Below, in pieces: positions 1 through 8,634 of a stretch of 64,000 nt of DNA. This DNA is from CATOSD01 sp965226695 (GTDB lineage Bacteria; Chloroflexota; Dehalococcoidia; Lucifugimonadales; CATOSD01): contig OZ245405.1 of assembly GCA_965226695.1 (NCBI GenBank), forward strand, positions 1,240,001 to 1,304,000, written 5' to 3'. Positions within the stretch are counted from its first letter, which is position 1. Each line of letters starts with the position of its first letter. The notes beneath the pieces are model-generated. The model saw nothing but the letters and a program-made list of their open reading frames with translations, did not search any database and had not been told where the DNA came from. Position numbers and translations under genes: made by a program.

Positions 1-1
1 G

Positions 2-304
2 GCGCCCCCTGACCCGGAAAGCCAGGCGCCGGCGATTAGCTACGCACTCGCCCCTCCCCTGGGTACGCAGGAGCTCGACCTGCGGGGGCTGCGCGCCGAC
101 GATGCCGTGATACGCCTGGATGAGTTTCTGGACGGTGCGATGCGGGACGGCCTCGGCTCCGTGCGTGTCATCCACGGGCGAGGCACCGGCGCGCTGCGCA
201 ACGCGGTGCGCGAGCTCCTCGCGCGCCATACGCTGGTGCGCGAGTTTGGGCCGGAACCGCCGGAAGGGGGCGGCAACGGTGCAACCGCCGTAGAGTTGGC
301 ATGA
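2..304 (+). CDS. mutS2: MutS2 C-terminal Smr domain (5'-truncated by window edge)
   Basis: This is the last 100 codons of a gene that begins before the window. The open frame reads ELDLRGLRADDAV, then VRVIHGRGTGALRNAV, the two hallmark segments of the Smr domain (the LDLRG and HGxGxGxLR motifs). The Smr domain ends MutS2 proteins and has DNA-nicking activity in that family. A standalone Smr protein is possible because the MutS core is outside the window. A proline/alanine-rich linker before the domain is typical of MutS2. The stop codon overlaps the ATG of the next gene (ATGA), so the two are probably translated together. Confidence 0.85.
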   Translation, partial: APPDPESQAPAISYALAPPLGTQELDLRGLRADDAVIRLDEFLDGAMRDGLGSVRVIHGRGTGALRNAVRELLARHTLVREFGPEPPEGGGNGATAVELA

Positions 305-768
305 ACTGGGCGGTGCTGCTGCCGCTGGCGCTCCTGCTGTTCGCGATGTGCGACAGGGCGCAGGAGGTTGTCAGCCTACCCGTCGTCGAGGTGGGCGGCG
401 CCGCGTTTATGGTAGAGATCGCCGCCAGCCCGGACGAGCGGTCGCGTGGACTGTCGGGCCGTGACAGGCTGCCCGAGGGCAGCGGAATGCTGTTCGTGTA
501 CAACGAGCCTGCGGTCCCGGGCTTTTGGATGCGGGGAATGCGCTTTGCGCTGGACTTTGTCTGGATCGGCGCCGACTGCGAAGTGGCGGACCTTACGCCG
601 GATGTGCCGGCGCTAGGGCCGGCAACTCCCGTCGGAGAGCTTCCCGTCTACCGGCCGTCGACGCCAGTCATCTTCAACCTGGAGGTCAACGCTGGATCGG
701 CGGCCCGCCACGACATCGGCGTGGGCGACGCCGTGCGATTCCACAATATACCCGGTGGCGCGTGCTAA
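301..768 (+). CDS. DUF192 family exported protein
   Basis: This 155-residue protein has an N-terminal hydrophobic segment (about residues 3-17) that looks like a signal peptide or anchor, followed by a DUF192 (COG1430) domain. Diagnostic features are the RSRGLSGRDRLP motif, the GMLFVY strand, FWMRGMRFALDFVWI, and near the end LEVNAG with IGVGD. The biochemical role of the family is not established. A cysteine at residue 17 follows Ala-Met, which is a poor lipobox, so lipoprotein status is doubtful. It overlaps the mutS2 stop by four bases and precedes fmt, so these three genes may form one transcription unit. Confidence 0.85.
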   Translation: MNWAVLLPLALLLFAMCDRAQEVVSLPVVEVGGAAFMVEIAASPDERSRGLSGRDRLPEGSGMLFVYNEPAVPGFWMRGMRFALDFVWIGADCEVADLTPDVPALGPATPVGELPVYRPSTPVIFNLEVNAGSAARHDIGVGDAVRFHNIPGGAC

Positions 769-805
769 CCCGTTCGCGGACCGCTGGATTGGAGGCCCCA
801 CGCGA

Positions 806-1750
806 ATGCGAATAGTCTTCATGGGTACGCCGGACTTCGCGACGCCGGTGCTCCACGCGCTTGTGGACGCCGGGCACGACGTTGCCGCCGTCTACACCCG
901 CCCCGACAGGAGGGCGGGACGCGGCAAACGCCTCACCGCGCCACCTGTGAAAGGGGCCGCGCTCGAACTGGGGCTGAACGTGCGGCAGCCGGCGTCGCTT
1001 CGCCGCGACGAGGATGCGCAGCGCGAGATAAGGCAGCTTGCCCCGGACGCAATCGTGGTGGCGGCCTACGGCCTGTTTCTGCCGTCCGATACGCTTCGCG
1101 CGCCCTCTTTGGGCTGCGCCAACATTCACCCGTCGCTGCTGCCGTGCTACCGCGGCCCGTCGCCGGTTGTGTCGGCGCTGCTCGATGGTGGCGAGTCGAC
1201 GGGGGTCACGTTGATGGTGCCTGACGAGGGCATGGATACCGGGCCTATCCTGGCCGCGCGCGAGACGGCCATATCCGAGAGAGAAAACGCCCCGGCGCTG
1301 ACGGCGCGGCTGTTCGAATTGGGGGCCGCCCTGCTGGTTGAGACGCTGCCTGCCTGGGAGCGCGGCGAGGTGTTGCCATGGGCGCAGGACGACGCCCAGG
1401 CCAGTGTCACGAGCCTCGTCCGCAGGGAGCACGGCGAGATAGACTGGCGGCGTTCCGCCCGCCAAGTCGAGCGGATGACGCGGGCCTACCAGCCTTGGCC
1501 CGGCGCGTTCACGACGTGGCGCGGGTCCGTGCTCAAGGTGGTAGACGCGCGTGTGCGAGAATCGGGAACGGTCGACGACGCGCAACCGCCGGGGCGCGTC
1601 GTCGCGCTGTCCGACGGCGGCGTCGGCGTGCAGACCGGCGACGGCGTTCTGGAGCTGTCGCGCGTCCAGATAGCGGGACGCGTCGCGTCGGGCGCGCGGG
1701 ACTTCGCCCGCGGCTACAGGGACTTTGTGGGGTCGCGGCTCGGCGGGTAG
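806..1750 (+). CDS. fmt: methionyl-tRNA formyltransferase
   Basis: The enzyme formylates Met-tRNA(fMet) for translation initiation using 10-formyl-tetrahydrofolate. The 314-residue product starts with MRIVFMGTPDFA. Its catalytic Asn106, His108 and Asp144 (in NIHPSLLP and DEGMDTGPIL) fall at exactly the positions known for the E. coli enzyme. The C-terminal part resembles the OB-fold tRNA-binding domain. The frame is open further upstream, but the ATG used here has a GGAGG ten bases before it and gives the family's usual N terminus. In many bacteria fmt pairs with def; here def is not adjacent. The gene converges on the amidase gene across a palindromic repeat. Confidence 0.96.
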   Translation: MRIVFMGTPDFATPVLHALVDAGHDVAAVYTRPDRRAGRGKRLTAPPVKGAALELGLNVRQPASLRRDEDAQREIRQLAPDAIVVAAYGLFLPSDTLRAPSLGCANIHPSLLPCYRGPSPVVSALLDGGESTGVTLMVPDEGMDTGPILAARETAISERENAPALTARLFELGAALLVETLPAWERGEVLPWAQDDAQASVTSLVRREHGEIDWRRSARQVERMTRAYQPWPGAFTTWRGSVLKVVDARVRESGTVDDAQPPGRVVALSDGGVGVQTGDGVLELSRVQIAGRVASGARDFARGYRDFVGSRLGG

Positions 1751-1767
1751 GGGCGAGGCCTGAACGA

Positions 1768-1805
1768 CACCCCCATCCTAACCTTCCCCCATCGAGGGGT
1801 AAGGG
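1768..1805. repeat. Family A palindromic repeat, copy 1
   Basis: The element reads CACCCCCATCC-TAACCTTCCCCC-ATCGA-GGGGTAAGGG. Its right half is an imperfect inverted repeat (CCTTCCCCC against GGGGTAAGG) able to form a hairpin. Related copies lie near 4649, 4753, 37805, 59635 and 61269. This copy fills the gap between convergent fmt and the amidase gene, so it may act as a two-way terminator. Confidence 0.8.
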
Positions 1806-1810
1806 ATATA

Positions 1811-3202
1811 TTACAGCGGTGGGCGCTGCCAGCCACCGAGCGCGGACTCCAGTACGGCCGCCAGTGCCAGGGCCACGTCTTCGCGCCAGGGTCGGGCGAC
1901 CACCTGGACGCCGATGGGCAGGCCCTCAGGCGACGTGCCGCCTCGCACCACCGCGCCGGGCCAGCCGGTGACGTTGTACGCGCCGGTGTAGGCGAAGCCC
2001 ATGGTCCGGCTCTCATCGAACGTACCCTCGTGCTCGGTGGCCGGATATGCGGCCGTGGGGCACAGGATGGCGTCGTAGCTCTCCATGAACTGGAGCATCT
2101 CGCTGCGGTACGCGTCGGCCTTCTCCAGCAGCGCGCTGAGCTCGTCCGAGGGGAGCACCTCCGCGTCGTCCAGCCTGCGCTGCAGCCACGGGTGGCTCTC
2201 GGTGGTGCCCGCCTTTTGCAGCAGCCGCTTGATCCAGGCGCGGCCATCGGCGCTGCTGATGGCGTTGTGGAACTCCGGAAGCTGCGCGAGGGCCGATGGC
2301 CTCGCCTCCGCGACCTCCGCGCCGGCGTCCCTGAGCGCTGCGGCCGCCGCGAGAACGGCGTCCGCGGTCTCCTTCGTGGGCGACATGAGGCCGTTGTCGG
2401 TGTGCATGGCGACGCGCAACGACCCAACCGCAACGTCGTCGGGATTGCGCAGCGGCACCGGCACGATGGCCGGATCGCGCCAGTCCGGGCCGGCGATGAT
2501 GGGCAGCGCGAGCGCAAGGTCCTCGACGAATCGAGCCATCGGCCCTAGCTGTGTGAGAGAGTCGACCGCGCCCATGCCGTAGGGCACGATGTGGCCGGTG
2601 CGCGGCACACGCCCCGAGTTGGGCTTGATACCGGCAATGCCGCAGAAGTGCGAGGGCAACCGTATGCTGCCGCCGGTGTCGCTGCCCATGTCGAGCGGCG
2701 AACCGCCAGACGCGATAATCGCGGCCGCGCCGCCGCTGCTGCCGCCCGGCATACGCGAGAGGTCGTAGGGGTTGTTCGTGCGCCCGTACACCAGGTTGTT
2801 CGTCTCGCCCGCCAGCGTCAGCTCCGGCGTGTTGGTCTTGCCGAGCAGGATTGCGCCGGCGGCGCGCAGCCGCGCCGCGACGGTGGAGTCCCGATCCGGT
2901 ACGAAGCCGACGCGGCCCATCGTGCCGCCGGTCGTTACGACGCCTTGGGTGTCTATCGAGTCCTTGAGAGTGATGGGCACGCCGTGCAGCGGTCCAAGGT
3001 TGAGGCCGCGGGCCAGCGCCTCGTCGGCCCGGCGCGCCTCGGCTCGCGCCCGCTCGGAAGCGAGACACACCACGGCGTTCAGGCTGCCGTTCACCTCGTT
3101 AATGCGCGCCAGGTGCGCCTCCACGACCTCTACCGCCGAAAAAGTCCTGGCGCGAATGCCTACCGCGATCGACTTCGCGGACTTGAAAATGAGCTCGCTC
3201 AT
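1811..3202 (-). CDS. amidase signature family hydrolase
   Basis: This 463-residue amidase has the complete Ser-cisSer-Lys triad of the amidase signature family: Lys80 (ITLKDSID), Ser155 in GGSSGG, and nucleophile Ser179 in GSDTGGSIRLP. The 24-residue spacing between the two serines matches characterised members. Members cleave amide or ester bonds in varied substrates, and the GatA subunit belongs here too. There is no gatB or gatC beside it and no GatA-specific context, so a catabolic amidase or aryl-acylamidase is more likely. The ATG start follows AAGGAG by seven bases. It sits directly downstream of dinB on the same strand with an 11-base gap. Confidence 0.92.
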   Translation of the reverse strand: MSELIFKSAKSIAVGIRARTFSAVEVVEAHLARINEVNGSLNAVVCLASERARAEARRADEALARGLNLGPLHGVPITLKDSIDTQGVVTTGGTMGRVGFVPDRDSTVAARLRAAGAILLGKTNTPELTLAGETNNLVYGRTNNPYDLSRMPGGSSGGAAAIIASGGSPLDMGSDTGGSIRLPSHFCGIAGIKPNSGRVPRTGHIVPYGMGAVDSLTQLGPMARFVEDLALALPIIAGPDWRDPAIVPVPLRNPDDVAVGSLRVAMHTDNGLMSPTKETADAVLAAAAALRDAGAEVAEARPSALAQLPEFHNAISSADGRAWIKRLLQKAGTTESHPWLQRRLDDAEVLPSDELSALLEKADAYRSEMLQFMESYDAILCPTAAYPATEHEGTFDESRTMGFAYTGAYNVTGWPGAVVRGGTSPEGLPIGVQVVARPWREDVALALAAVLESALGGWQRPPL

Positions 3203-3213
3203 GCAATATCTCC

Positions 3214-4308
3214 TTAGCGTTCGAATCCCGCCAATGTCAATTGTACGTGTTTGTCAGCCTGCCTGCCGGGCGTGTCGTCGAATCCCGATACACCCACGCC
3301 CACGAGACGGAACTGCCGTCGCTCGGAAAGCTCCACATCCAGCAAGGCGCTTGCAGCTTGCGCTATCTCCGCGGAGGAGTCGACGCGCTCGGGCAGTGTC
3401 TTTTGCCGCGTGAAGGTTGTGAAGTCCGAGAGGCGCAGCTTGAGCTTGACTGTGCGACCGCGAAGGGACTTGCGACTCAGTGCCTGGGCGACGCTCAGGC
3501 TCAGCCTGTTCACAAGCTCCCTAAGCGCCTCGGGGTCCCCGGTGTCCTGCGCGAGCGTGGTCTCGGCGCTTATGGACTTCGTCTCGCGCTCCACCACCAC
3601 CTCGCTGTCGTCGACGCCCATCGCGAGCGACCGCAGCCGCCCGCCGGTCCTGCCGAAACGCTCCTCGAACCACTCCTCAGACATGGACGCCAGCTGGCCG
3701 ATGGTGCGCACGCCGTAGTCGTTCAGGCGTTCGGCGGTCTTCGGGCCGACCCCCCAGAGACGGCCCACCTCCAGCGGTGCAAGGAAGGCTCGCTCCTCAC
3801 CCGGCGGCACTACTGTGAGGCCGTCCGGTTTCTGGAAGTCAGACGCTATCTTGGCTACCGACTTGCTGGTGGCCACTCCGAGAGAGATGGTCAGGCCGAG
3901 CCGGGACAGTATACGCCGCTTCAGCTGCAATGCGATGCCGCGCACGGGGCGGCCGCCGGAGACCACCGCGCTGACGTCGAGGTAGGCCTCGTCTAGCGAC
4001 AGCGGCTCGACAAGGGCCGTGGTCTCGGTGAAGATCGCCATCGCCTGCCTGGAAACGTCGCGGTAGCGGCCGAAGTTCGACGGCACGCGGACCGCCTGTG
4101 GGCACATCGCCAGCGCCGTGCGCATGGGCATGGCCGAGCGCACGCCGAAGGCGCGGGCCTCGTAGGACGCCGACGCGACGACGCCCCTGCTCTCCGGGCT
4201 GCCGCCGACCACGACCGGCTTGCCGCGCAGCTCCGGCCTGTCCAACTGCTCCACGGAGGTGTAGAAAGCGTCGAAGTCGGCGTGGATTATGTGTCGGGTG
4301 GGTGTCAC
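3214..4308 (-). CDS. dinB: DNA polymerase IV (Y-family translesion polymerase)
   Basis: DinB is a low-fidelity polymerase that bypasses damaged template bases. The 364-residue protein has the metal-binding residues Asp11 (HADFDAFY) and Asp106-Glu107 (SLDEAYLDV). A helix-hairpin-helix region follows (VGRLWGVGPKTAERL), then a little-finger domain. The C terminus ends in QLTLAGF, a fair match to the sliding-clamp binding motif. The start is GTG, chosen because it gives the canonical short leader before the HADFDAFY strand. LexA sites were not identified upstream. Confidence 0.96.
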   Translation of the reverse strand: MTPTRHIIHADFDAFYTSVEQLDRPELRGKPVVVGGSPESRGVVASASYEARAFGVRSAMPMRTALAMCPQAVRVPSNFGRYRDVSRQAMAIFTETTALVEPLSLDEAYLDVSAVVSGGRPVRGIALQLKRRILSRLGLTISLGVATSKSVAKIASDFQKPDGLTVVPPGEERAFLAPLEVGRLWGVGPKTAERLNDYGVRTIGQLASMSEEWFEERFGRTGGRLRSLAMGVDDSEVVVERETKSISAETTLAQDTGDPEALRELVNRLSLSVAQALSRKSLRGRTVKLKLRLSDFTTFTRQKTLPERVDSSAEIAQAASALLDVELSERRQFRLVGVGVSGFDDTPGRQADKHVQLTLAGFER

Positions 4309-4408
4309 TGTGATTCAACAGATGGTATACTGGGCCTGAACGAAGAAATCGACGTCCATAATTGCCTGAGTTCCTGATGGAACAGGATTCCGTACCGCGA
4401 GAGTGTGA

Positions 4409-4633
4409 TTGAGCGTGTCAACGCTGGAAGAAAGAATGAGCAGGCTGGAAGGCGCCTACGAACACTTGGCAACCAAGGCCGACCTTGCCGAATTGAGGTT
4501 GGAATTGAGATCGGATATATACGGGCTGAAGGCCGAATTATTCGACAAGATGAACACGCATATGCGCTGGATGATTGGAATACAGTTAGCCAGTCTGGTT
4601 GGAATCGTTGCTGTCTTGAGGCTGCTCGAATAG
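4409..4633 (+). CDS. small coiled-coil protein with C-terminal membrane segment
   Basis: The predicted product has about 74 residues. Residues 5-50 are charged and heptad-like (LEERMSRLEGAYEHLATKADLAEL), and the last 20 residues are hydrophobic (a MIGIQLASLVGIVAVLRLL segment). This layout is common among small uncharacterised bacterial proteins of the DUF1640-like type. The start is uncertain: TTG at 4409, GTG at 4415 and ATG at 4436 are all in frame, and a weak GAGAG lies upstream. It is oriented opposite to dinB and shares the upstream gap with it. Confidence 0.6.
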   Translation: MSVSTLEERMSRLEGAYEHLATKADLAELRLELRSDIYGLKAELFDKMNTHMRWMIGIQLASLVGIVAVLRLLE

Positions 4634-4648
4634 AGAGGCTGAGAGAAA

Positions 4649-4704
4649 CACCCCCATCCCTTCGGCCGGCTCAGGGCCGGCTCTGACCTTCCCCCGTCAA
4701 GGGC
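4649..4704. repeat. Family A palindromic repeat, copy 2 (with insertion)
   Basis: This copy begins CACCCCCATCCC and continues to CCTTCCCCCGTCAAGGG. About 20 bases are inserted in the middle; the insert is itself palindromic (GGCCGGCTCAGGGCCGGC). It lies between the small coiled-coil gene and the convergent CoA-transferase gene. Confidence 0.65.
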
Positions 4705-4752
4705 CGCGGGCGAGTTACAAACCTGCCCCTACAGCGTGGAGAGGGTGGTCTT

Positions 4753-4790
4753 CACCCCCATCCCAGCCTTCCCCCGTCAATGGGGAAGGG
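4753..4790. repeat. Family A palindromic repeat, copy 3
   Basis: The sequence is CACCCCCATCCCAGCC-TTCCCCCGTCAATGGGGAAGGG. The TTCCCC...GGGGAA arms form a hairpin. It lies twelve bases beyond the end of the minus-strand CoA-transferase gene, in the same convergent gap as copy 2. Confidence 0.75.
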
Positions 4791-4802
4791 ACTTTACGGT
4801 CG

Positions 4803-6038
4803 TCAGCCCAAGGCGCCCGTTTCGCGGGCGCTTGCTATTTCGGCGGCGCCGTAGCCTAGCTCGGCCAGAACTTCGTCGGTGTGCTGGCCTATGTGCGGGC
4901 CCAGCCTGCGCACCGACCCCGGCGTCTCCGACAGCTTGGGGCCTATGCCCACTTGCCTCACCGTCACGCCATCGATCTCGCCCACGTCCTGCACCATGCC
5001 GCGGTGGCGAAGCTGAGGGTCGTCGGCGAGCTCGTCCACGCTGAATACGCGGCCCACCGCCACGTCGCCGGAGCCGCGCAGGTAGTCCCACCAATCGTCG
5101 CGGGTGCGTGTCTTGAAGACCTCGCGGAAGGCGTCGAAAATTTCGGGGTACTTGTCCGCGTCGAACTGGTGTTCGATGAACTCCTCGCGTCCTATCGCCC
5201 GGCAGAGGGCGTCCCAGAACCAGGGCTCGATGCAGCCGAGGCTAAGGAACTTGCCGTCCTTGCACTCGAACACGTTGTAGTAGGGAACGCCGCCGTTCAG
5301 GGACATCAGGCCGCGCTGGGGCACCGCGCCGGTGTTGAAGTACTCGGACAGCGAGGCGACCAGCATGTAGGCGACGCCGTCGGACATGGAGATGTCAACG
5401 TACTGGCCGCGCCCGGTGTGGTGGCGCGCCATGAGCGCCGAGAGTATGCCGATGGCGGCCTGCATAGCACCGCCGGCGTAGTCGGCTACCAGGTTGTACG
5501 GTATGGTTGGCGGCCCGCCCTCGGATCCTATCATGCCGAGCGCGCCGCCGGTGCTGATGTAGTTTATGTCGTGGCCGACCAGGCTCTTGTACGGGCCGTC
5601 CTGGCCGTAGCCCGATATGGAGCAGTAGACCAGCCGCGGGTTCAGCGCGCTGAGCGTCTCGTAGTCGCAGCCCAATCGTTCGGCCACGCCCGGGCGAAAG
5701 CCCTCGACGAACACGTCGGCGTTTTCGCACAGCCGCCTCAGCACGTCCCGGGCCTGGGGCACCTTGAGATTGAGCGTGATGCTGCGCTTGTTGCGGTTCA
5801 GCGCGGTGAAGGCCGCCCGGCGGCGCTCTTCGCGTTCGTCAGGGTCGTCGCTACGGCCCATGCGCGCGCGTCCGATGCGTCCGCCGCCCGGCTCCTCGAC
5901 GCGGATGACGTCCGCTCCGAAGTCTCCGAGCATCATCGTGCAGAATCCTCCCGGCGCCATGCGCGAGAGGTCGATCACGCGGATGTTGGCCAGTTGAAGC
6001 GGCCCGGCATTTGTGTTGGTGGCGTTTCGCGTTGTCAA
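4803..6038 (-). CDS. CaiB/BaiF family alpha-methylacyl-CoA racemase-like enzyme
   Basis: This 411-residue protein belongs to the class III CoA-transferase fold. It carries the signature of the racemase branch rather than the transferase branch. The GHDINY motif (His156) and the Asp186 of VADYAGG are 30 residues apart, exactly as the catalytic His/Asp pair of the mycobacterial racemase Mcr. The likely reaction is epimerisation of 2-methylacyl-CoA thioesters, which allows beta-oxidation of branched acyl chains; a transferase role cannot be excluded. The start is TTG, supported by CGGAGG six bases upstream. It lies downstream of the double CoA transferase and acyl-CoA dehydrogenase genes, suggesting one degradative operon. 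Confidence 0.85.
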   Translation of the reverse strand: MTTRNATNTNAGPLQLANIRVIDLSRMAPGGFCTMMLGDFGADVIRVEEPGGGRIGRARMGRSDDPDEREERRRAAFTALNRNKRSITLNLKVPQARDVLRRLCENADVFVEGFRPGVAERLGCDYETLSALNPRLVYCSISGYGQDGPYKSLVGHDINYISTGGALGMIGSEGGPPTIPYNLVADYAGGAMQAAIGILSALMARHHTGRGQYVDISMSDGVAYMLVASLSEYFNTGAVPQRGLMSLNGGVPYYNVFECKDGKFLSLGCIEPWFWDALCRAIGREEFIEHQFDADKYPEIFDAFREVFKTRTRDDWWDYLRGSGDVAVGRVFSVDELADDPQLRHRGMVQDVGEIDGVTVRQVGIGPKLSETPGSVRRLGPHIGQHTDEVLAELGYGAAEIASARETGALG

Positions 6039-6069
6039 TACGAACCTCCGTTGGAATAGTCCCTTCCCC

Positions 6070-8613
6070 TCACGCCGATGTCTCCAGCACCTCTGCGGCC
6101 ACCAGGTCGCCGATCTCTCCGTCCGTAAGGCCCGCGAACTTTTTCAGCACAAGCTCGTTGTGCTCGCCAATCAGCGCTTGGGGCATTCGCAGCTTGCCTG
6201 GGGAATCGGACAGCTCGAACTGCAGGCCGTCGTAGGGCATTGGGCCGCACTCGGTGTGGTCCAGCCACTGGAAGTGTTGCCTGTGTTTTAGCTGAGGGTC
6301 CTGCCACAGGTCGGCTTGGCTCTGCACCGCGCCGGCCGGGACTCCCGCGGCCTGGAGCAGGCGCATCAACTCCTGTGCGCCGTATCCCTTCGTCCACTCG
6401 CCAATCAGCGCGTCCAGCTCGGCGTCGTTCTCCCTGCGGCTCTCGAACGTCGCGAATCGCTCGTCGCGTGTCCAGGCCGGGTTGCCCATCGCGCCGCACA
6501 GCGCCAGCCACTCGGCCTGCGTGGTGACGGCGATGGCGCACCACGATTCGCCGGGTCCGGTCAGCTCGCGCACCTCGTCCTTGCAGGGGTACACGCCGTG
6601 GGGGGCGAACGCCTCGTCCCGGTTGCCGTCGCGCACAAGCTCGTTGCCGCTCGCGATGTAGTCCATGATTATGGGGGCCTTGTAGTGGGTCGCGCCCTCG
6701 TACTGCGACAGGTCGAGGTGCTGGCCCTTGCCGGTGCGCCGCCTGTACTCCAGGGCCGCGACGATTGCGGTGAAGCCGTTGGGCGGGTTCACGAAGTCGG
6801 AGTAGGCGCCGTAAGGCGTCACCGGGTCGCGGTCGGGCCAGCCCGTTATCTGGTAGTAGCCCGCCATCGAGGACGACAACTGGCCGTAGCCGGGATACAT
6901 CGCGTGCGGTCCGGTCTGGCCCTGCTGGCACGTGCTGAAGAAGATTACGTCCGGCTTTATCTTGCGGACGCTTTCGTAGTCCAGCCCCCAGTTCCGCATC
7001 GCCTTGGGCGTGAAGCTCTCGGCGACTATGTCAGGCTGCCACTCAGCTATGACCCGCTTTATCAGCGCCACGCCCTCCGGTTTTGCCATGTTGACGCCAA
7101 GCCCGTACTTGCTGGTGTTGAAGTTGGCGTGGAACTGGCTGCGGTTGATGCCGGGCTTGCCGTCCTTGAAGGGCGGCCCTGAGCGCAGCCCGTCCGGGCG
7201 GCTCACGGATTCGACGTGGACGACGTCCGCGCCGTGGTCTCCCAGGTACTTGATGGTAACCGGGCCAACGCCAATCCAGGTGAAGTCGAGCACGCGCAGG
7301 CCCTCGAACGGCATCTTTGCCAGCGCCGGACCGGAGTTCGCGGAGGCGCGCGCCGGCGGCTTGGGCGGAGAATCGAGAGCGCCGAGAATCTCCGCGTTGT
7401 GCTCGCCGATCAGCGGCGCGCGCCGCCTGATGGTCATCGGCGACTCGCCCAGCTTCAGGTACGGCCCCAGGTAGGTGAGCGACTCTTCGAGTTCCGGGTG
7501 GTACACGCTGGTCCAGAAGTCCCTTGCCCGCAACTGGGGGTCTTGGTAGATGTCGCCGGGGGTGTTGCAGGGCGCCAGCAGGAAGCGGTGACTCAGGGCG
7601 CGATCGTAGAGCTCGGCCTTGGTCTTCGTGAGGATGAAGTCGTCCAGCGCCCCGTAGACGACCTCGATCTCCTGAGCGCCTTCATCGCCGCGGGCAAGCA
7701 GTTCGTCCATCTCCCAGGTAGTCCAGTCCCGGCCCTGCATGAAGCCGGGGCAGACGCCCTCTTCTTCCATCCAGCTCACCAGCGGGATCATGGAGGAGTT
7801 GGCGCGTCTGCCGCCATTGATCATCGAGGTGACGAAGCCGTCCTTGCACTCGTGCACGGCGCGGATCTTGATTGGCGGGCCGTCGACTCGCGGCAGTCTG
7901 CGAAACGCGCCGGCGCGCTCCATGTTGGTGCGGTGCAGCATGGGCAGCGTCGAGATGTTCATCAGAGTCCACATCACCGCCACCTGCCCGGCCACTTCCG
8001 CCCGCTGGCCCTGGCCGCCGTTGTTCTGCCGGTGCCAGAGGGCGGTCATCGTCGCCGCGGCGGCTTGCGCGCCAGCGTGAAAGTCGGCCTGCGGAAATGT
8101 TATGCGCACCGGCGGGCGGTCTTCGTCGCCGCTCGCGTACTGCATTCCGCCCATCGACCACACCACGATGTCGGTGGCCTTGTAGTGCGCGTGCGGGCCG
8201 GTCTGCCCAAACGGCGTGACCGACGTCATGATGAGGCCCGGGTTGCGCGCGCTCAGCGCCTCGTAGCCCAGGCCGATGCCGTCCAGATAGCCCGGGGCGA
8301 ACGACTCCAGCACGACGTCGGCAGTGTCCGCCAGGCGCTCGAACGCGCGCCGACCCTCCTCGCGCTCCAGGTCGAGCGTGACGCCTCGTTTGTTGACACA
8401 GTAGGCGAACCAGAAGAGGCTGCGTTCGGGGTGGCGCTCGGCTCGATAGAATGGGCCGCGCATTCGTGTCGGGCTGCCGCCCGGAGGCTCGACCTTGATG
8501 ACGTCGGCTCCCAGGTCGGCGAGCAGCTTGCCGCACCAGTTGACGCCGCCCTCGGTGAGGTCCAGCACGCGGTAGGGGCCGAGCGCCGAATTGTCGGGTG
8601 TGATGTCGGGCAT
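6070..8613 (-). CDS. double-length CaiB/BaiF CoA transferase (tandem fusion)
   Basis: The 847-residue protein contains two complete class III CoA-transferase units in one chain. Unit 1 spans about residues 8-410 and unit 2 about 434-840, joined by a Pro/Ala-rich linker (about 411-433). Each has the opening strand (YRVLDLTEGG / LRVLDFTWIG), the GADVIKVE / GADVVHVE segment, the GQTGPHA turn, and the C-terminal YQDPQL / WQDPQL and IGEHN motifs. The candidate catalytic Asp is present in both halves (Asp177 and Asp606). Ordinary members are about 400 residues and work as interlaced homodimers, so the fusion may form the dimer within one chain. Substrate is unknown. It sits 31 bases from the racemase-like gene. 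Confidence 0.9.
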   Translation of the reverse strand: MPDITPDNSALGPYRVLDLTEGGVNWCGKLLADLGADVIKVEPPGGSPTRMRGPFYRAERHPERSLFWFAYCVNKRGVTLDLEREEGRRAFERLADTADVVLESFAPGYLDGIGLGYEALSARNPGLIMTSVTPFGQTGPHAHYKATDIVVWSMGGMQYASGDEDRPPVRITFPQADFHAGAQAAAATMTALWHRQNNGGQGQRAEVAGQVAVMWTLMNISTLPMLHRTNMERAGAFRRLPRVDGPPIKIRAVHECKDGFVTSMINGGRRANSSMIPLVSWMEEEGVCPGFMQGRDWTTWEMDELLARGDEGAQEIEVVYGALDDFILTKTKAELYDRALSHRFLLAPCNTPGDIYQDPQLRARDFWTSVYHPELEESLTYLGPYLKLGESPMTIRRRAPLIGEHNAEILGALDSPPKPPARASANSGPALAKMPFEGLRVLDFTWIGVGPVTIKYLGDHGADVVHVESVSRPDGLRSGPPFKDGKPGINRSQFHANFNTSKYGLGVNMAKPEGVALIKRVIAEWQPDIVAESFTPKAMRNWGLDYESVRKIKPDVIFFSTCQQGQTGPHAMYPGYGQLSSSMAGYYQITGWPDRDPVTPYGAYSDFVNPPNGFTAIVAALEYRRRTGKGQHLDLSQYEGATHYKAPIIMDYIASGNELVRDGNRDEAFAPHGVYPCKDEVRELTGPGESWCAIAVTTQAEWLALCGAMGNPAWTRDERFATFESRRENDAELDALIGEWTKGYGAQELMRLLQAAGVPAGAVQSQADLWQDPQLKHRQHFQWLDHTECGPMPYDGLQFELSDSPGKLRMPQALIGEHNELVLKKFAGLTDGEIGDLVAAEVLETSA

Positions 8614-8634
8614 GAGGTTCGCCTCCCGCGGCCG

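Noticed and set aside
2030..3217. Long open frames antisense to the amidase gene, and similar long antisense frames over dinB, the CoA transferases, metG and others
   Set aside because: High GC suppresses stop codons on the opposite strand. These frames mirror real genes, have Arg/Ala/Pro-rich translations and carry no family motifs.
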